A stretch of 35,680 nt of DNA from Segatella hominis. Its GTDB lineage: Bacteria > Bacteroidota > Bacteroidia > Bacteroidales > Bacteroidaceae. The notes below the pieces were generated by a model. The model was given only the letters and a program-made list of their open reading frames with translations, did not search any database and was not told the DNA's origin. The position numbers were made by a program, and so were the translations under genes. Location of the stretch: assembly GCF_004535825.1 (NCBI RefSeq), contig NZ_SGVY01000039.1, positions 1 through 35,680 of the forward strand. Reading direction: 5' to 3'. Shown here one piece after another: positions 22,087 through 30,043 of the stretch (its first letter is position 1; each line of letters begins with the position of its first letter).

Positions 22087-22842
22087 TTAAATGTCCAGAT
22101 CAAGTTCTACCGGACAATGATCGCTTCCCATGATGTCTGTGTGTATCTTGGCGTCAGCGATGTTTGTCTGAAGCCTGTCTGATACGAGGAAATAATCAAT
22201 ACGCCAACCGGCGTTCTTTTCTCTTGCCTTAAATCTGTATGACCACCAGGAGTAGGTAACCTGCTCAGGATATTTGTATCGGAATGTGTCTGTGAAGCCG
22301 TCATTCAGCAATTCAGTCATCTTTTCTCTTTCCTCATCCGTAAAGCCTGCGTTTTTGCGGTTGCCTTTCGGATTCTTAATATCTATTTCTTCATGTGCCA
22401 CGTTCATGTCACCACATACGATAACTGGTTTCTTGGCATCTAAGTTCTTGAGAAATTTACGGAAGTCTGCTTCCCATGTCATACGATAGTCCAGACGGCG
22501 CAGTTCCGTTTGGGAGTTAGGAGTATAAACAGTGATGAGGTAGAATTTCTCATATTCCAGTGTGATAACTCTTCCTTCATGGTCGTGCTCTTCCACTCCC
22601 ATACCATAGCTTACGCTTAATGGTTGATGCTTGGTATAGATAGCAGTTCCTGAATAGCCTTTTTTCTCAGCATAGTTCCAGTAGCTGTTGTATCCTTCAA
22701 ACGTCAGGTCGAGCTGACCTTCTTGCATCTTGGTTTCCTGCAGGCAGAAAAAATCTGCATCCAATTCTTTGAACTGGTTTTCAAAGTCTTTACCTACGCA
22801 TGCTCGCAAGCCATTGACATTCCATGATATAAACTTTAACAT
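22087..22842 (-). CDS. xth: Exodeoxyribonuclease III (AP endonuclease)
   Basis: 251 residues of the EEP nuclease fold. FISWNVNGLRA, LQETKMQ (catalytic Glu), GYSGTAIYTK, VYTPNSQ, CGDMNVAHEEID, YSWWSYRFKARE, WRIDYFLVS and GSDHCPV (catalytic His) are all present and in order, as in the ExoA/XthA subfamily. It cuts DNA at abasic sites and trims 3-prime ends in base excision repair. It follows folE by 74 bases containing a 14-bp inverted repeat, so it may be at the end of the DUF1599-tpiA-folE operon with reduced read-through. Confidence 0.95.
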   Translation of the reverse strand: MLKFISWNVNGLRACVGKDFENQFKELDADFFCLQETKMQEGQLDLTFEGYNSYWNYAEKKGYSGTAIYTKHQPLSVSYGMGVEEHDHEGRVITLEYEKFYLITVYTPNSQTELRRLDYRMTWEADFRKFLKNLDAKKPVIVCGDMNVAHEEIDIKNPKGNRKNAGFTDEEREKMTELLNDGFTDTFRYKYPEQVTYSWWSYRFKAREKNAGWRIDYFLVSDRLQTNIADAKIHTDIMGSDHCPVELDLDI

Positions 22843-22863
22843 ATTACTTAGTGTTTAATGTTT

Positions 22864-22911
22864 AGTGCTTAATGTTTGGTTTTCATAAGTAAACACGAAA
22901 CATTAAGCACT
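22864..22911. repeat. 14-bp inverted repeat between folE and xth
   Basis: AGTGCTTAATGTTT (22864-22877) and AAACATTAAGCACT (22898-22911) are perfect inverted copies with a 20-base loop. A degenerate direct copy of TGTTTAATGTTTAG precedes it. There is no U-tract on the minus strand; it is possibly an mRNA-stabilising stem or a small repeat family element. Confidence 0.6.
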
Positions 22912-22916
22912 ATATA

Positions 22917-23510
22917 TTAGATTCTTTTGCTTTCTCCGCGGAGCAGGTTCATGAACTCCTGTCGTGTATTGAGAGAATTGAATACACCGCTATAATCACT
23001 TGTTGTGGTGATGGAGTTCTGTTTTTCCACACCTCTCATCTGCATACACATGTGTTTGGCTTCAATGACCACCATGACACCTTGTGGATTGAGTGTTTCC
23101 TGGATGCAGTCCTTGATTTGCTGGGTAAGTCTCTCTTGTACCTGAAGTCGGTGGCTATAGATATCCACTACACGTGCAATCTTGCTCAATCCGGTAATTT
23201 TGCCATTTGGGATATAAGCCACATGTACTTTTCCATAGAATGGAAGAATATGATGTTCGCACATAGAGAAGAAATCAATGTCCTTAACGATGACCATCTG
23301 GTTGTATGTTTCCTCAAAGAGTGCATCAGTCAATACTTTACGGGGATCCTGACTGTATCCGCGGGTCAATATCTGCATAGCCTTGGCTACGCGCATAGGA
23401 GTTTTCAAAAGACCTTCTCTTTCAGGATCTTCACCAAGCAGGTTGAGGATTTCTTTGTAATGTGCTGCGAGTTCATCCAAGCCCTCGCGAAATTCTGTTT
23501 CTGGATTCAT
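22917..23510 (-). CDS. folE: GTP cyclohydrolase I
   Basis: 197 residues, typical length. Zinc and active-site motifs: [21 protein letters not shown] (Cys and His ligands), [26 protein letters not shown], and [11 protein letters not shown] with the third ligand Cys. It converts GTP to 7,8-dihydroneopterin triphosphate, the entry step of folate synthesis; it is a decamer in the cytosol. Its start is 3 bases after the SPOR gene stop, so the two are tightly coupled. Confidence 0.96.
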   Translation of the reverse strand: MNPETEFREGLDELAAHYKEILNLLGEDPEREGLLKTPMRVAKAMQILTRGYSQDPRKVLTDALFEETYNQMVIVKDIDFFSMCEHHILPFYGKVHVAYIPNGKITGLSKIARVVDIYSHRLQVQERLTQQIKDCIQETLNPQGVMVVIEAKHMCMQMRGVEKQNSITTTSDYSGVFNSLNTRQEFMNLLRGESKRI

Positions 23511-23513
23511 TTT

Positions 23514-24182
23514 CTAATATTGAACGGTTATTTTTCCCTTGACAAGACAAGCTTGTCGGTAGCCCATAGCTCGGATTTTAGCTAACATCTTCTTAGCTTC
23601 TTCTAAAGAGCGGAAGTTACCGATTCTGCATATCCAGCGAGGTGAATAAAAGTGTACATATACAGGCTGGTCTGGAAATCTCATCTTGATGGCATTTCCT
23701 GTCTGTTCTGCCTTGAGACGGTCGTTGCGTGAGTTGCCGCCAGCAAAAGCCTGTACTCTATATCCTGTAACCTTGTAGCTGCCACGCATCACTTTCTTGC
23801 GCATGTCCACTATAGGTGTCTCTTTTTCTTCTTTTTCTGTGTTTGTCTTTCTGTTCGGACTTTCGTGTGAAACTGTCTTTTCATTGCCAGCTTCGTGGTG
23901 CTCTGCCTTTTTTACAGAGTCTGGGAGTGTTTTCTTCTGATTCTCAGAAGTTTTCTTCTGGTTGTCAGGAGTATTGTGTTTTGTTGGGGTTGTAGTTGGG
24001 ATAGTTTTGTCGTCTTGTGGGATCTTTTTCCCATTGATTAATTCGTCTATAGCCTTGCTTTGGGTCACAGTGACAGTACCTAATCCTGGTGTCTTCTTTT
24101 GCAAGTGCTCCAGATAGGTCTGACCATTACTCGAAACAGTGATTCCGAGCATGATAGTAAAAAGTAGGACGAATTGTTTCAT
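23514..24182 (-). CDS. Exported SPOR-domain protein
   Basis: 222 residues. Signal peptide MKQFVLLFTIMLGITVSSNGQ, then a short conserved segment (YLEHLQKKTPGLGTVTVTQS), a hydrophilic K/T/N/P-rich linker (about 55-130) and a C-terminal SPOR domain (about 138-222: YRVQAFAGGNSRNDRLKAEQ, VYVHFYSPRWICRIGNF, EEAKKMLAKIRAMGY). SPOR domains bind glycan strands lacking stem peptides, at septal or remodelled peptidoglycan. Encoded in the tpiA-folE run, downstream of a strong hairpin that may give it separate expression. Its exact role in this phylum is unknown. Confidence 0.85.
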   Translation of the reverse strand: MKQFVLLFTIMLGITVSSNGQTYLEHLQKKTPGLGTVTVTQSKAIDELINGKKIPQDDKTIPTTTPTKHNTPDNQKKTSENQKKTLPDSVKKAEHHEAGNEKTVSHESPNRKTNTEKEEKETPIVDMRKKVMRGSYKVTGYRVQAFAGGNSRNDRLKAEQTGNAIKMRFPDQPVYVHFYSPRWICRIGNFRSLEEAKKMLAKIRAMGYRQACLVKGKITVQY

Positions 24183-24223
24183 AACTTTCTTTTATCGTTT
24201 TGTTTATATGTCTAAAATGAAGG

Positions 24224-24263
24224 AACCATGCCTGTCCCTTTTTGGGGAGGTACAGGCATGGTT
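24224..24263 (-). terminator. 12-bp hairpin downstream of tpiA
   Basis: AACCATGCCTGT pairs perfectly with ACAGGCATGGTT over a 16-base loop. It lies 12 bases past the tpiA stop, in the tpiA-SPOR gap. In the direction of transcription it is followed by CCTTCATTTT, a weak U-rich tail, so it is probably a partial terminator or mRNA-stabilising end. Confidence 0.6.
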
Positions 24264-24275
24264 ATGTGAAAGCAA

Positions 24276-25037
24276 TTACTTCTTCCAAGCGTCGATGATA
24301 CCCTTGAAATCAGCAGCCTTCAAAGAAGCACCACCGATCAAGCCACCGTCGATGTTTGGCTTAGCGAAGAGCTCAGGAGCATTGCTTGCCTTGCAGCTAC
24401 CACCGTAGAGGATAGATGTCTCCTCAGCAGCCTCATTGCCATACTTCTCAGCTACGATAGAGCGGATGTATGCCAACATTTCCTCAGCCTGGTCAGAAGT
24501 AGCAGTCTTACCTGTACCGATAGCCCAGATTGGCTCGTAAGCAAGGATGATGTTCTTCCAAGCGTCAGCGCTCAAGTGGAATACAGAACCTTCCAACTCT
24601 GCCTTAACAACCTCGTTCTGCTTCTCTGCCTCACGCTCCTCGAGAGTCTCACCGCAGCAGAAGATAACCTTCAAACCGTTAGCCAAAGCCAACTCTACCT
24701 TCTCCTTCAGGATCTCTGCTGTCTCGCCATAGTACTGACGACGCTCTGAGTGACCGAGGATAACATACTGAGCACCTGTGCTCTTTACCATCTCAGCTGA
24801 AACCTCACCAGTGAAAGCACCCTTAGCCTTGTCAGCGCAGTTCTCAGCACCGAGACCTACTACCTCAGAATTCAATACCTGAGCTACAGAAGCCAAGTGG
24901 ATGAATGGAGTGCAGATTACAACATCACAGTTTGGTTTTTCTGCTACCAATGCCTCGTTGATTTCCTTTGCGAGAGCAACACCGTCTTGCAGGTTCATGT
25001 TCATTTTCCAGTTACCTGCTACAATTTTCTTTCTCAT
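24276..25037 (-). CDS. tpiA: Triosephosphate isomerase (C-terminal part of a longer in-frame ORF)
   Basis: 253 residues from an internal ATG ([13 protein letters not shown]), the length of a complete TPI. Catalytic residues are present: Lys in GNWKMN, His in [13 protein letters not shown], Glu in [15 protein letters not shown], and the phosphate loop YGGSCKASN and [10 protein letters not shown]. It interconverts dihydroxyacetone phosphate and glyceraldehyde 3-phosphate in the cytosol. The reading frame is open upstream without a stop into the BT_3928-like membrane protein, so it may be made as a fusion, by initiation at this ATG, or both. An A-rich stretch (AAAAAGAAAAAGAAAATG) precedes the ATG, as in typical Bacteroidetes start regions. 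Confidence 0.95.
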   Translation of the reverse strand: MRKKIVAGNWKMNMNLQDGVALAKEINEALVAEKPNCDVVICTPFIHLASVAQVLNSEVVGLGAENCADKAKGAFTGEVSAEMVKSTGAQYVILGHSERRQYYGETAEILKEKVELALANGLKVIFCCGETLEEREAEKQNEVVKAELEGSVFHLSADAWKNIILAYEPIWAIGTGKTATSDQAEEMLAYIRSIVAEKYGNEAAEETSILYGGSCKASNAPELFAKPNIDGGLIGGASLKAADFKGIIDAWKK

Positions 25038-26357
25038 TTTCTTTTTCTTTTTAGAAGTTGATAATATTTTATTTGTATCTTCTTTTTCTCTTAACCAGGT
25101 TGACCATGCCCATAGGCGGTCTGCAATGGTGAGCAATACCAGTGGCAGTAGGAACCAGAGTACGGTTTGCAGAATTTTCCTTGCCATTCCTTCTGCTGGC
25201 AATTTGCCGTATTCGCTCTTTTCCAAAGGTTTGGTGAGCAAATCTTCTGCTGGTAATTCATTATGGCTCCATTTCTGGATGATGGTACCGTTGTGTAGCA
25301 GCATCAGTCCAGGATTACTCCTGATCATTGTCTTGAGCGTTGTGGCATCTGTGGTGTAGAATGGGTATTCTGCTCCCGTGATGTTTTGCCACTTGGCGAT
25401 TTCCTTTTCTGTACTTGCTGTCAGACAGATGAATCGGTAGCCGTGGTCTTCTGCATATTCGTAGATCTGGTCTATCGTACCAAAGTTCGAATCGTCTGCC
25501 ATGGACAGGTTGGGCGAGATGAGCAGGAAGGAGTATCCCTTGTCATGGAGAACTTCCTGTGTGATGTCTTCCCCGTTTTTAGTATCTTCTATGTTGAAAT
25601 CATGGATAGGAGGTACGTAACCTTCTTCGGTTTGTATGGTCTTGGAATCGATAAACTTCCATGTGGAGTCCGGATAGTTATCAATGGTAAATTCTTTCTG
25701 TTCGCCATTTTTCTCCAAGATAAAGGTTGTTTCAAACTGTGGCTGCTTGGCACCTTCTGGTATTTCCATGCCTTTCTCGATGTTTGCACCGATGTGGTAT
25801 GGGCGGAAATCAAAGAGCGGCAAACTCCAGAGACTCCAGGTACTTAGGGCCACAGAAAAGAGTATGGTGTAATTGATGACTATCCATTGTGTCGGCTTGG
25901 AGATAAACCTGACCATCTGCAGTGGGAATCTCCAGAGTAAGATGGAGATTGCCAAGAGTATGATGTTCTTACCTAAGGTCTCAAAATTGGTCAATTTAAT
26001 AGCGTCGCCGAAACAACCGCAGTCCTTGACAGGATTTGCGATGGCTATCCACGTAGTGATGAGTGTCATCACCACCATAGTCAAAAGTAAAATCTTGGAA
26101 GTGAGGCGCCTGCGTATGGCAAATAATAAGAAAATGCCAATAGAAAACTCCAATGTGGAGAGAGCAACAGAAGCGGTCAGCGTCATCCAGTCTGGTACGA
26201 TACCAGATAAACCAAGCGGTTGGAGATAGTCCGTAATCTTATATTGAGTGCCCAATGGGTCTATGGCCTTCACATATCCTGAGAAAATGAAGGTCACAGC
26301 TACAATCAATCTTCCTAAGTTGACTGTCAACTTCTTGATAAGATTACTGATACTCAC
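24276..26357 (-). CDS. BT_3928-like DoxX-type membrane protein continuous in frame with TpiA
   Basis: 693-residue open frame. Residues 1-440 (26357-25038) are a membrane protein: four helices at the N terminus of DoxX/MauE type ([22 protein letters not shown], and CGCFGDA after helix 3), one more near 150-175, a periplasmic thioredoxin-like domain without CxxC ([33 protein letters not shown]), and a last helix (about 395-420). A linker STSKKKKK then joins TpiA. In Bacteroides the equivalents, as I remember, are separate neighbouring genes (BT_3928, BT_3929). With the last helix topologically followed by positive residues, TpiA would face the cytosol, so a tethered enzyme is physically plausible. 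A lost stop codon or a sequencing indel in the A-run are alternatives. Confidence 0.8.
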   Translation of the reverse strand: MSISNLIKKLTVNLGRLIVAVTFIFSGYVKAIDPLGTQYKITDYLQPLGLSGIVPDWMTLTASVALSTLEFSIGIFLLFAIRRRLTSKILLLTMVVMTLITTWIAIANPVKDCGCFGDAIKLTNFETLGKNIILLAISILLWRFPLQMVRFISKPTQWIVINYTILFSVALSTWSLWSLPLFDFRPYHIGANIEKGMEIPEGAKQPQFETTFILEKNGEQKEFTIDNYPDSTWKFIDSKTIQTEEGYVPPIHDFNIEDTKNGEDITQEVLHDKGYSFLLISPNLSMADDSNFGTIDQIYEYAEDHGYRFICLTASTEKEIAKWQNITGAEYPFYTTDATTLKTMIRSNPGLMLLHNGTIIQKWSHNELPAEDLLTKPLEKSEYGKLPAEGMARKILQTVLWFLLPLVLLTIADRLWAWSTWLREKEDTNKILSTSKKKKKMRKKIVAGNWKMNMNLQDGVALAKEINEALVAEKPNCDVVICTPFIHLASVAQVLNSEVVGLGAENCADKAKGAFTGEVSAEMVKSTGAQYVILGHSERRQYYGETAEILKEKVELALANGLKVIFCCGETLEEREAEKQNEVVKAELEGSVFHLSADAWKNIILAYEPIWAIGTGKTATSDQAEEMLAYIRSIVAEKYGNEAAEETSILYGGSCKASNAPELFAKPNIDGGLIGGASLKAADFKGIIDAWKK

Positions 26358-26385
26358 TCTTTATACCTATTTTTATATTGATGAT

Positions 26386-26943
26386 TTATTCTTTTTCCTG
26401 CTCTTTCAGTTTGATAGCACCGAAAACGGAATAGTTGATGATGTCCATATAATTGGCATCGATACCTTCTGAAACTAAAGTTGCACCATGAATATCTTCG
26501 ATTTCTTTCACGCGTTGTATCTTGGTGAGAATAAAATCAGTATAGCTGCTTACTCTCATAGATCGCCACGCTTCGTCATAGTCGTGATTCTTCTTCAGCA
26601 TCAATTCCAAAGCTTCCTTGGCATGCTGGTCATAGAGCTCCATTGCTTCATCGGCTGTCATATCCACCTCATCTACAAACCCTTTTTCCAATTGTATAAT
26701 TCCTACAATACCATAATTGATAAGTGCGATGAACTCCGGGCGAATACCTTCGCCTACCAAGGATTCTTTCTTGATTTCAAGCGAGCGGATGCGTTTCGCC
26801 TTGATGTATAGTTGGTCGGTAAGGGAAGATGGGCGCAAGATTCTCCAAGAAGCTCCATAATCATGCAACTTCTTTTGGAAAAGGGTGCGACACTCTACCA
26901 TTACGTCCTTAAACTGCTGTTCTGTTTTTGATAATTCTGCCAT
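26386..26943 (-). CDS. DUF1599 protein (two tandem DUF1599 units)
   Basis: 185 residues from the ATG at 26943 (MAELSKTEQQF), chosen because the promoter lies 20-50 bases upstream; the longer frame from 26976 would include the promoter. Two similar halves are visible: KKLHDYGASWRILRPSSLTDQLYIKAKRI, and KKNHDYDEAWRSMRVSSYTDFILTKIQRV, each followed by EG...Y-IINY, so this is an internal duplication. The K-x-HDY-x-x-W-R pattern suggests an all-helical nucleotide pyrophosphohydrolase-like fold, but no activity is established. First gene of the run leading to tpiA and folE (28-base gap) and divergent from cca. Confidence 0.85.
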   Translation of the reverse strand: MAELSKTEQQFKDVMVECRTLFQKKLHDYGASWRILRPSSLTDQLYIKAKRIRSLEIKKESLVGEGIRPEFIALINYGIVGIIQLEKGFVDEVDMTADEAMELYDQHAKEALELMLKKNHDYDEAWRSMRVSSYTDFILTKIQRVKEIEDIHGATLVSEGIDANYMDIINYSVFGAIKLKEQEKE

Positions 26944-26963
26944 ATTATTTTCGAAAATCGCTG

Positions 26964-26995
26964 CAAATTTACGCATTTATTATGAAATAGCCAAA
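26964..26995 (-). promoter_or_regulatory. Promoter of the DUF1599-tpiA-folE run
   Basis: On the minus strand TTTG (26995-26992), 20 bases, TAAATTTG (26971-26964). It is divergent to the cca promoter, with the two -33 elements only 7 bases apart. Confidence 0.75.
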
Positions 26996-27002
26996 TAATT
27001 AT

Positions 27003-27033
27003 TTTGTATTTTACATAATTTGCAGTAACTTTG
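27003..27033 (+). promoter_or_regulatory. Promoter of cca
   Basis: TTTG (27003-27006), 19 bases, TAACTTTG (27026-27033), with a start codon 20 bases further. Exact consensus for the Bacteroidetes primary sigma factor. Confidence 0.8.
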
Positions 27034-27053
27034 CACCCCGAAAAGAAAAAATA

Positions 27054-28481
27054 ATGAGAAATTTATCCAATGCCGAACTGGCGCAAATATTAGACAAAGA
27101 TATATTCCATAAGATTTCTGATGCAGCGGATTCGTTGCATCTGGAGTGTTATGTGGTAGGTGGTTATGTACGTGATCTCTTTCTGGAGCGTCCTTCCAAT
27201 GATATTGATGTCGTAGTGGTGGGAAGTGGTATCCAGGTTGCTTCTGAATTGAAAAAGATGCTTGGCAAAAAGGCGCATCTTTCTGTGTTCCGTAATTTTG
27301 GTACTGCACAGGTGAAGTATAAAGATACAGAGGTGGAGTTCGTGGGAGCCCGTAAAGAAAGCTATCAGCGTGATTCTCGTAAACCGATTGTGGAGGACGG
27401 AACATTAGAGGATGATCAGAATAGACGTGATTTTACCATCAATGCCATGGCTGTTTGTCTGAATAAAGAAAGATTTGGCGAATTGGTAGATCCTTTTGAT
27501 GGTGTATATGATTTGGAAGATGGCATCATTGCTACACCACTGGATCCGGATATTACTTTTTCCGACGATCCGCTTCGTATGATGCGTTGCGTCCGTTTTG
27601 CTACCCAGCTTAATTTTCAGATAGAGCCGGAAACTTATGAGGCTTTGAAGCGAAATGCCGACCGTCTGAAGATTATCAGCGGCGAACGCATTGCTGATGA
27701 ATTGAATAAGATTATGCTCGCTAAGCATCCAAGTTCCGGTTTCTATTATTTGAAGGATACGGGGTTGCTCGAATTGATTATTCCTGAACTGTGTGCACTT
27801 GATAAGGTGGAAACCCGCAACGGGCGTGCTCATAAAAACAACTATGAGCATACAATGGAGGTTCTGGAGAATGTCTGCAAACATTCTGATAATCTCTGGC
27901 TTCGCTGGGCTGCTCTGCTGCATGATATAGGAAAACCTAAGAGTAAGCGTTGGGACAACAGTATTGGTTGGACTTTCCATAACCATAATAATATAGGAGC
28001 TAAGATGATTCCTTCTATGTTCCGCAGGATGAAGTTGCCTATGGATGCCAAGATGAAATACGTGCAGAAACTCGTAGAACTCCACATGCGTCCTATCGTG
28101 ATAGCTGATGAGGAGGTGACAGACAGTGCTGTACGTCGCCTGATGAATGATGCTGGAGATGATATCGATGATCTGATGACGCTCTGTGAAGCTGATATTA
28201 CCAGCAAGAACCATGTACGTAAGCAGAGATTCCTCGATAATTTCAAAATGGTGCGTGAGAAACTTGTTGATCTGAAGGAAAGAGACTACAAACGTTTGCT
28301 CCAGCCATGTATCGATGGTAACGAAATCATGGAGATTTTCCATCTGAATCCTTGCCGTGAGGTAGGACTTCTCAAACAGGCTTTGAAAGATGCGGTACTT
28401 GATAATAAGGTGCAGAACGAGCGGGAACCTTTGATGGAATTGCTCATGAAAAAGGCTGCAGATATGGGGTTGAATGTATAA
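27054..28481 (+). CDS. cca: CCA tRNA nucleotidyltransferase with HD domain
   Basis: 475 residues. Head: VVGGYVRDLFL (about 34-44), NDIDVVVVG with the two metal-binding Asp, RRDFTINAMA, DDPLRMMRCVRFA (neck, about 177-190), and SGERIADELNKIM. The C-terminal half has an HD-type domain: NYEHTMEVL, WAALLHDIGKP (His-Asp pair), WTFHNHNNIGA. Class II CCA enzymes add or repair the 3-prime CCA of tRNAs; HD-bearing forms may also have phosphatase or phosphodiesterase activity. Single transcription unit with a strong promoter and a probable terminator at 28531-28567. Confidence 0.95.
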   Translation: MRNLSNAELAQILDKDIFHKISDAADSLHLECYVVGGYVRDLFLERPSNDIDVVVVGSGIQVASELKKMLGKKAHLSVFRNFGTAQVKYKDTEVEFVGARKESYQRDSRKPIVEDGTLEDDQNRRDFTINAMAVCLNKERFGELVDPFDGVYDLEDGIIATPLDPDITFSDDPLRMMRCVRFATQLNFQIEPETYEALKRNADRLKIISGERIADELNKIMLAKHPSSGFYYLKDTGLLELIIPELCALDKVETRNGRAHKNNYEHTMEVLENVCKHSDNLWLRWAALLHDIGKPKSKRWDNSIGWTFHNHNNIGAKMIPSMFRRMKLPMDAKMKYVQKLVELHMRPIVIADEEVTDSAVRRLMNDAGDDIDDLMTLCEADITSKNHVRKQRFLDNFKMVREKLVDLKERDYKRLLQPCIDGNEIMEIFHLNPCREVGLLKQALKDAVLDNKVQNEREPLMELLMKKAADMGLNV

Positions 28482-28530
28482 AAGATATGGGTTTATATAT
28501 AAAAATAATAGGCTTGTACAGATAAAAAGC

Positions 28531-28567
28531 AAAATCGTCCTTACGAATAATCGGTGGGGACTTTTTT
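28531..28567 (+). terminator. Probable terminator of cca
   Basis: An imperfect stem (AAAATCGTCC with GGACTTTTTT; two internal mismatches) ends in a six-T run. Weak stem but a good U-tract. Confidence 0.4.
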
Positions 28568-28651
28568 GTTTAATTTATAAGAAAACTATAAATACTGAAT
28601 AATTTTTGTTAAAAAGATAGGTGGTAAGCGACAAGTTTGCCATATTATTAG

Positions 28652-28659
28652 TAATTTTG
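28652..28659 (+). promoter_or_regulatory. -7 promoter element of the RND efflux operon
   Basis: TAATTTTG fits TAnnTTTG; there is no TTTG at the expected -33 position. No regulator gene is adjacent, so control cannot be read from this window. Confidence 0.45.
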
Positions 28660-28796
28660 CACAGTCAAAACTTAAAGGAATCTTAGAGTTTCCCAAAAAG
28701 ACTACGTCATTCAGGATGTTTTGGCGGAGGTAGTGAGGCATGTGAGCCTTGCTTTTTATATTTAAAGTAATAATCATTATAATAATATAAATAGGT

Positions 28797-30008
28797 ATGA
28801 AAATTAAAAACGTTTTGTTTGTTGCAGCAGTTTGTGTTCTTGCTGCTTTGACATCATGTGGTGGAAGTAAGAAGGGCGGTCTGCCTAACTTCGGCGACGA
28901 TGAGTTCGCTGTGGCTACTATCGGTACTTCCAGTGCAGCATTGCAGACTACCTATCCTGCTACCATCAAGGGTATTCAGGATGTAGAGGTGCGTCCTAAG
29001 GTTTCTGGCTTCATTACAAAGGTTTTTGTACATGAGGGTCAGACTGTATCTGCAGGTCAGGCTTTGTTCTCTATTGATAGTGAGACCTATCAGGCTGCAG
29101 TTCGTTCAGCTGTTGCCGCTGTCAATACTGCTAAGGCACAGGCTAACACAGCTAAATTGACTTACCAGAACAACAAGAAGTTGTATGATAGCAAGATCAT
29201 CGGTGAATATGAACTTTCTACAGCAGCTAACAGCTATGCAACCGCTAAGGCACAGGTAGCTCAGGCAGAGGCAGCTCTGGCTTCAGCCCGCGAGCAGTTG
29301 ACTTGGTGTACCGTTACCAGCCCTTCTGCAGGTGTTGTAGGTAGCCTTCCTTTCAAGGTGGGTGCTTTGGTAAGCGCTTCTGGCCAGGCTTTGACTACCG
29401 TTTCCAACATCAGCACCATGGAGGTGTTCTTCTCACTTTCTGAGTCTCAGATCTTGAGCATGTCTAAGACCAACGGTAGTGTTCAGGCTGCTATCGCTGC
29501 ATTCCCAGCTGTTAAGTTGCAGTTGGCTGACGGTTCTATCTATAATCATCCAGGTAAGGTAGTCAAGATGAGTGGTGTCATCGATGCTACTTCCGGTTCT
29601 ATCTCTCTCATCGCTCACTTCGCTAACCCAGAGAAGTTGCTGAAGAGTGGTGGTGCAGGTTCTATCGTGGTTCCTAACGATCATAACAGTGCTATCGTCA
29701 TCCCTCAGGAGGCTTGCTCTCAGGTTCAGGATAAGATCTTCGTTTACATTGTAACCAAGGATAACAAGGTGAAGTATTCTGAAATCAAGGTAAATCCACA
29801 GGATGATGGCAAGAACTATATCGTAACTTCTGGTCTCCATGTAGGCGACCGCATCGTCTTGAAGGGTATCACCAAGTTGACCGATGGTCAGCAGATTAAG
29901 CCTATCACTTTGGAGCGCTACAATCAGAAGATTGCTGAGGCTACCAAGTTGAGTGAGTCTCAGGACAATGCTCATGCATTCGCTACAGCTATGGGCGGCA
30001 AGAAGTAA
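28797..30008 (+). CDS. RND efflux periplasmic adaptor lipoprotein (MexA/AcrA family)
   Basis: 403 residues. Lipobox LTSC (Cys21) anchors it, in this family to the inner membrane. The lipoyl-like half motifs VEVRPKVSGFITKVFVHEGQTVSAGQ (about 63-88) and TVTSPSAGVVGSLPFKVGALVSASG (about 173-197) flank a helical hairpin rich in A/Q (AAVNTAKAQANTAKLTYQNNKKLYD). A beta-barrel and membrane-proximal domain follow (VGDRIVLKGITKLTDGQQIKP). It bridges the RND pump and the outer-membrane channel. First of three efflux genes (35 bases before the permease). Confidence 0.92.
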   Translation: MKIKNVLFVAAVCVLAALTSCGGSKKGGLPNFGDDEFAVATIGTSSAALQTTYPATIKGIQDVEVRPKVSGFITKVFVHEGQTVSAGQALFSIDSETYQAAVRSAVAAVNTAKAQANTAKLTYQNNKKLYDSKIIGEYELSTAANSYATAKAQVAQAEAALASAREQLTWCTVTSPSAGVVGSLPFKVGALVSASGQALTTVSNISTMEVFFSLSESQILSMSKTNGSVQAAIAAFPAVKLQLADGSIYNHPGKVVKMSGVIDATSGSISLIAHFANPEKLLKSGGAGSIVVPNDHNSAIVIPQEACSQVQDKIFVYIVTKDNKVKYSEIKVNPQDDGKNYIVTSGLHVGDRIVLKGITKLTDGQQIKPITLERYNQKIAEATKLSESQDNAHAFATAMGGKK

Positions 30009-30043
30009 TATATAATTTAAGGTATAAAGAAAATAAGTAAATT

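Larger units (their letters stand above)
28482..28796. other. 315-base intergenic region before the efflux operon
   Basis: Contains a terminator candidate of cca and a -7 element 138 bases before the adaptor gene, implying a leader of about 130 bases. In the leader TTAAAG..CTTAGAG and a GC-richer patch (ttttggcggaggtagtgaggcatgtgagc) suggest some structure, but I see no known riboswitch. Confidence 0.5.

Noticed and set aside
25030-25070. Programmed frameshift at the A-rich junction before tpiA
   Set aside because: The two parts are already in the same frame, and a -1 shift at the A-run leads to an unrelated frame, so no shift is needed to make TpiA.
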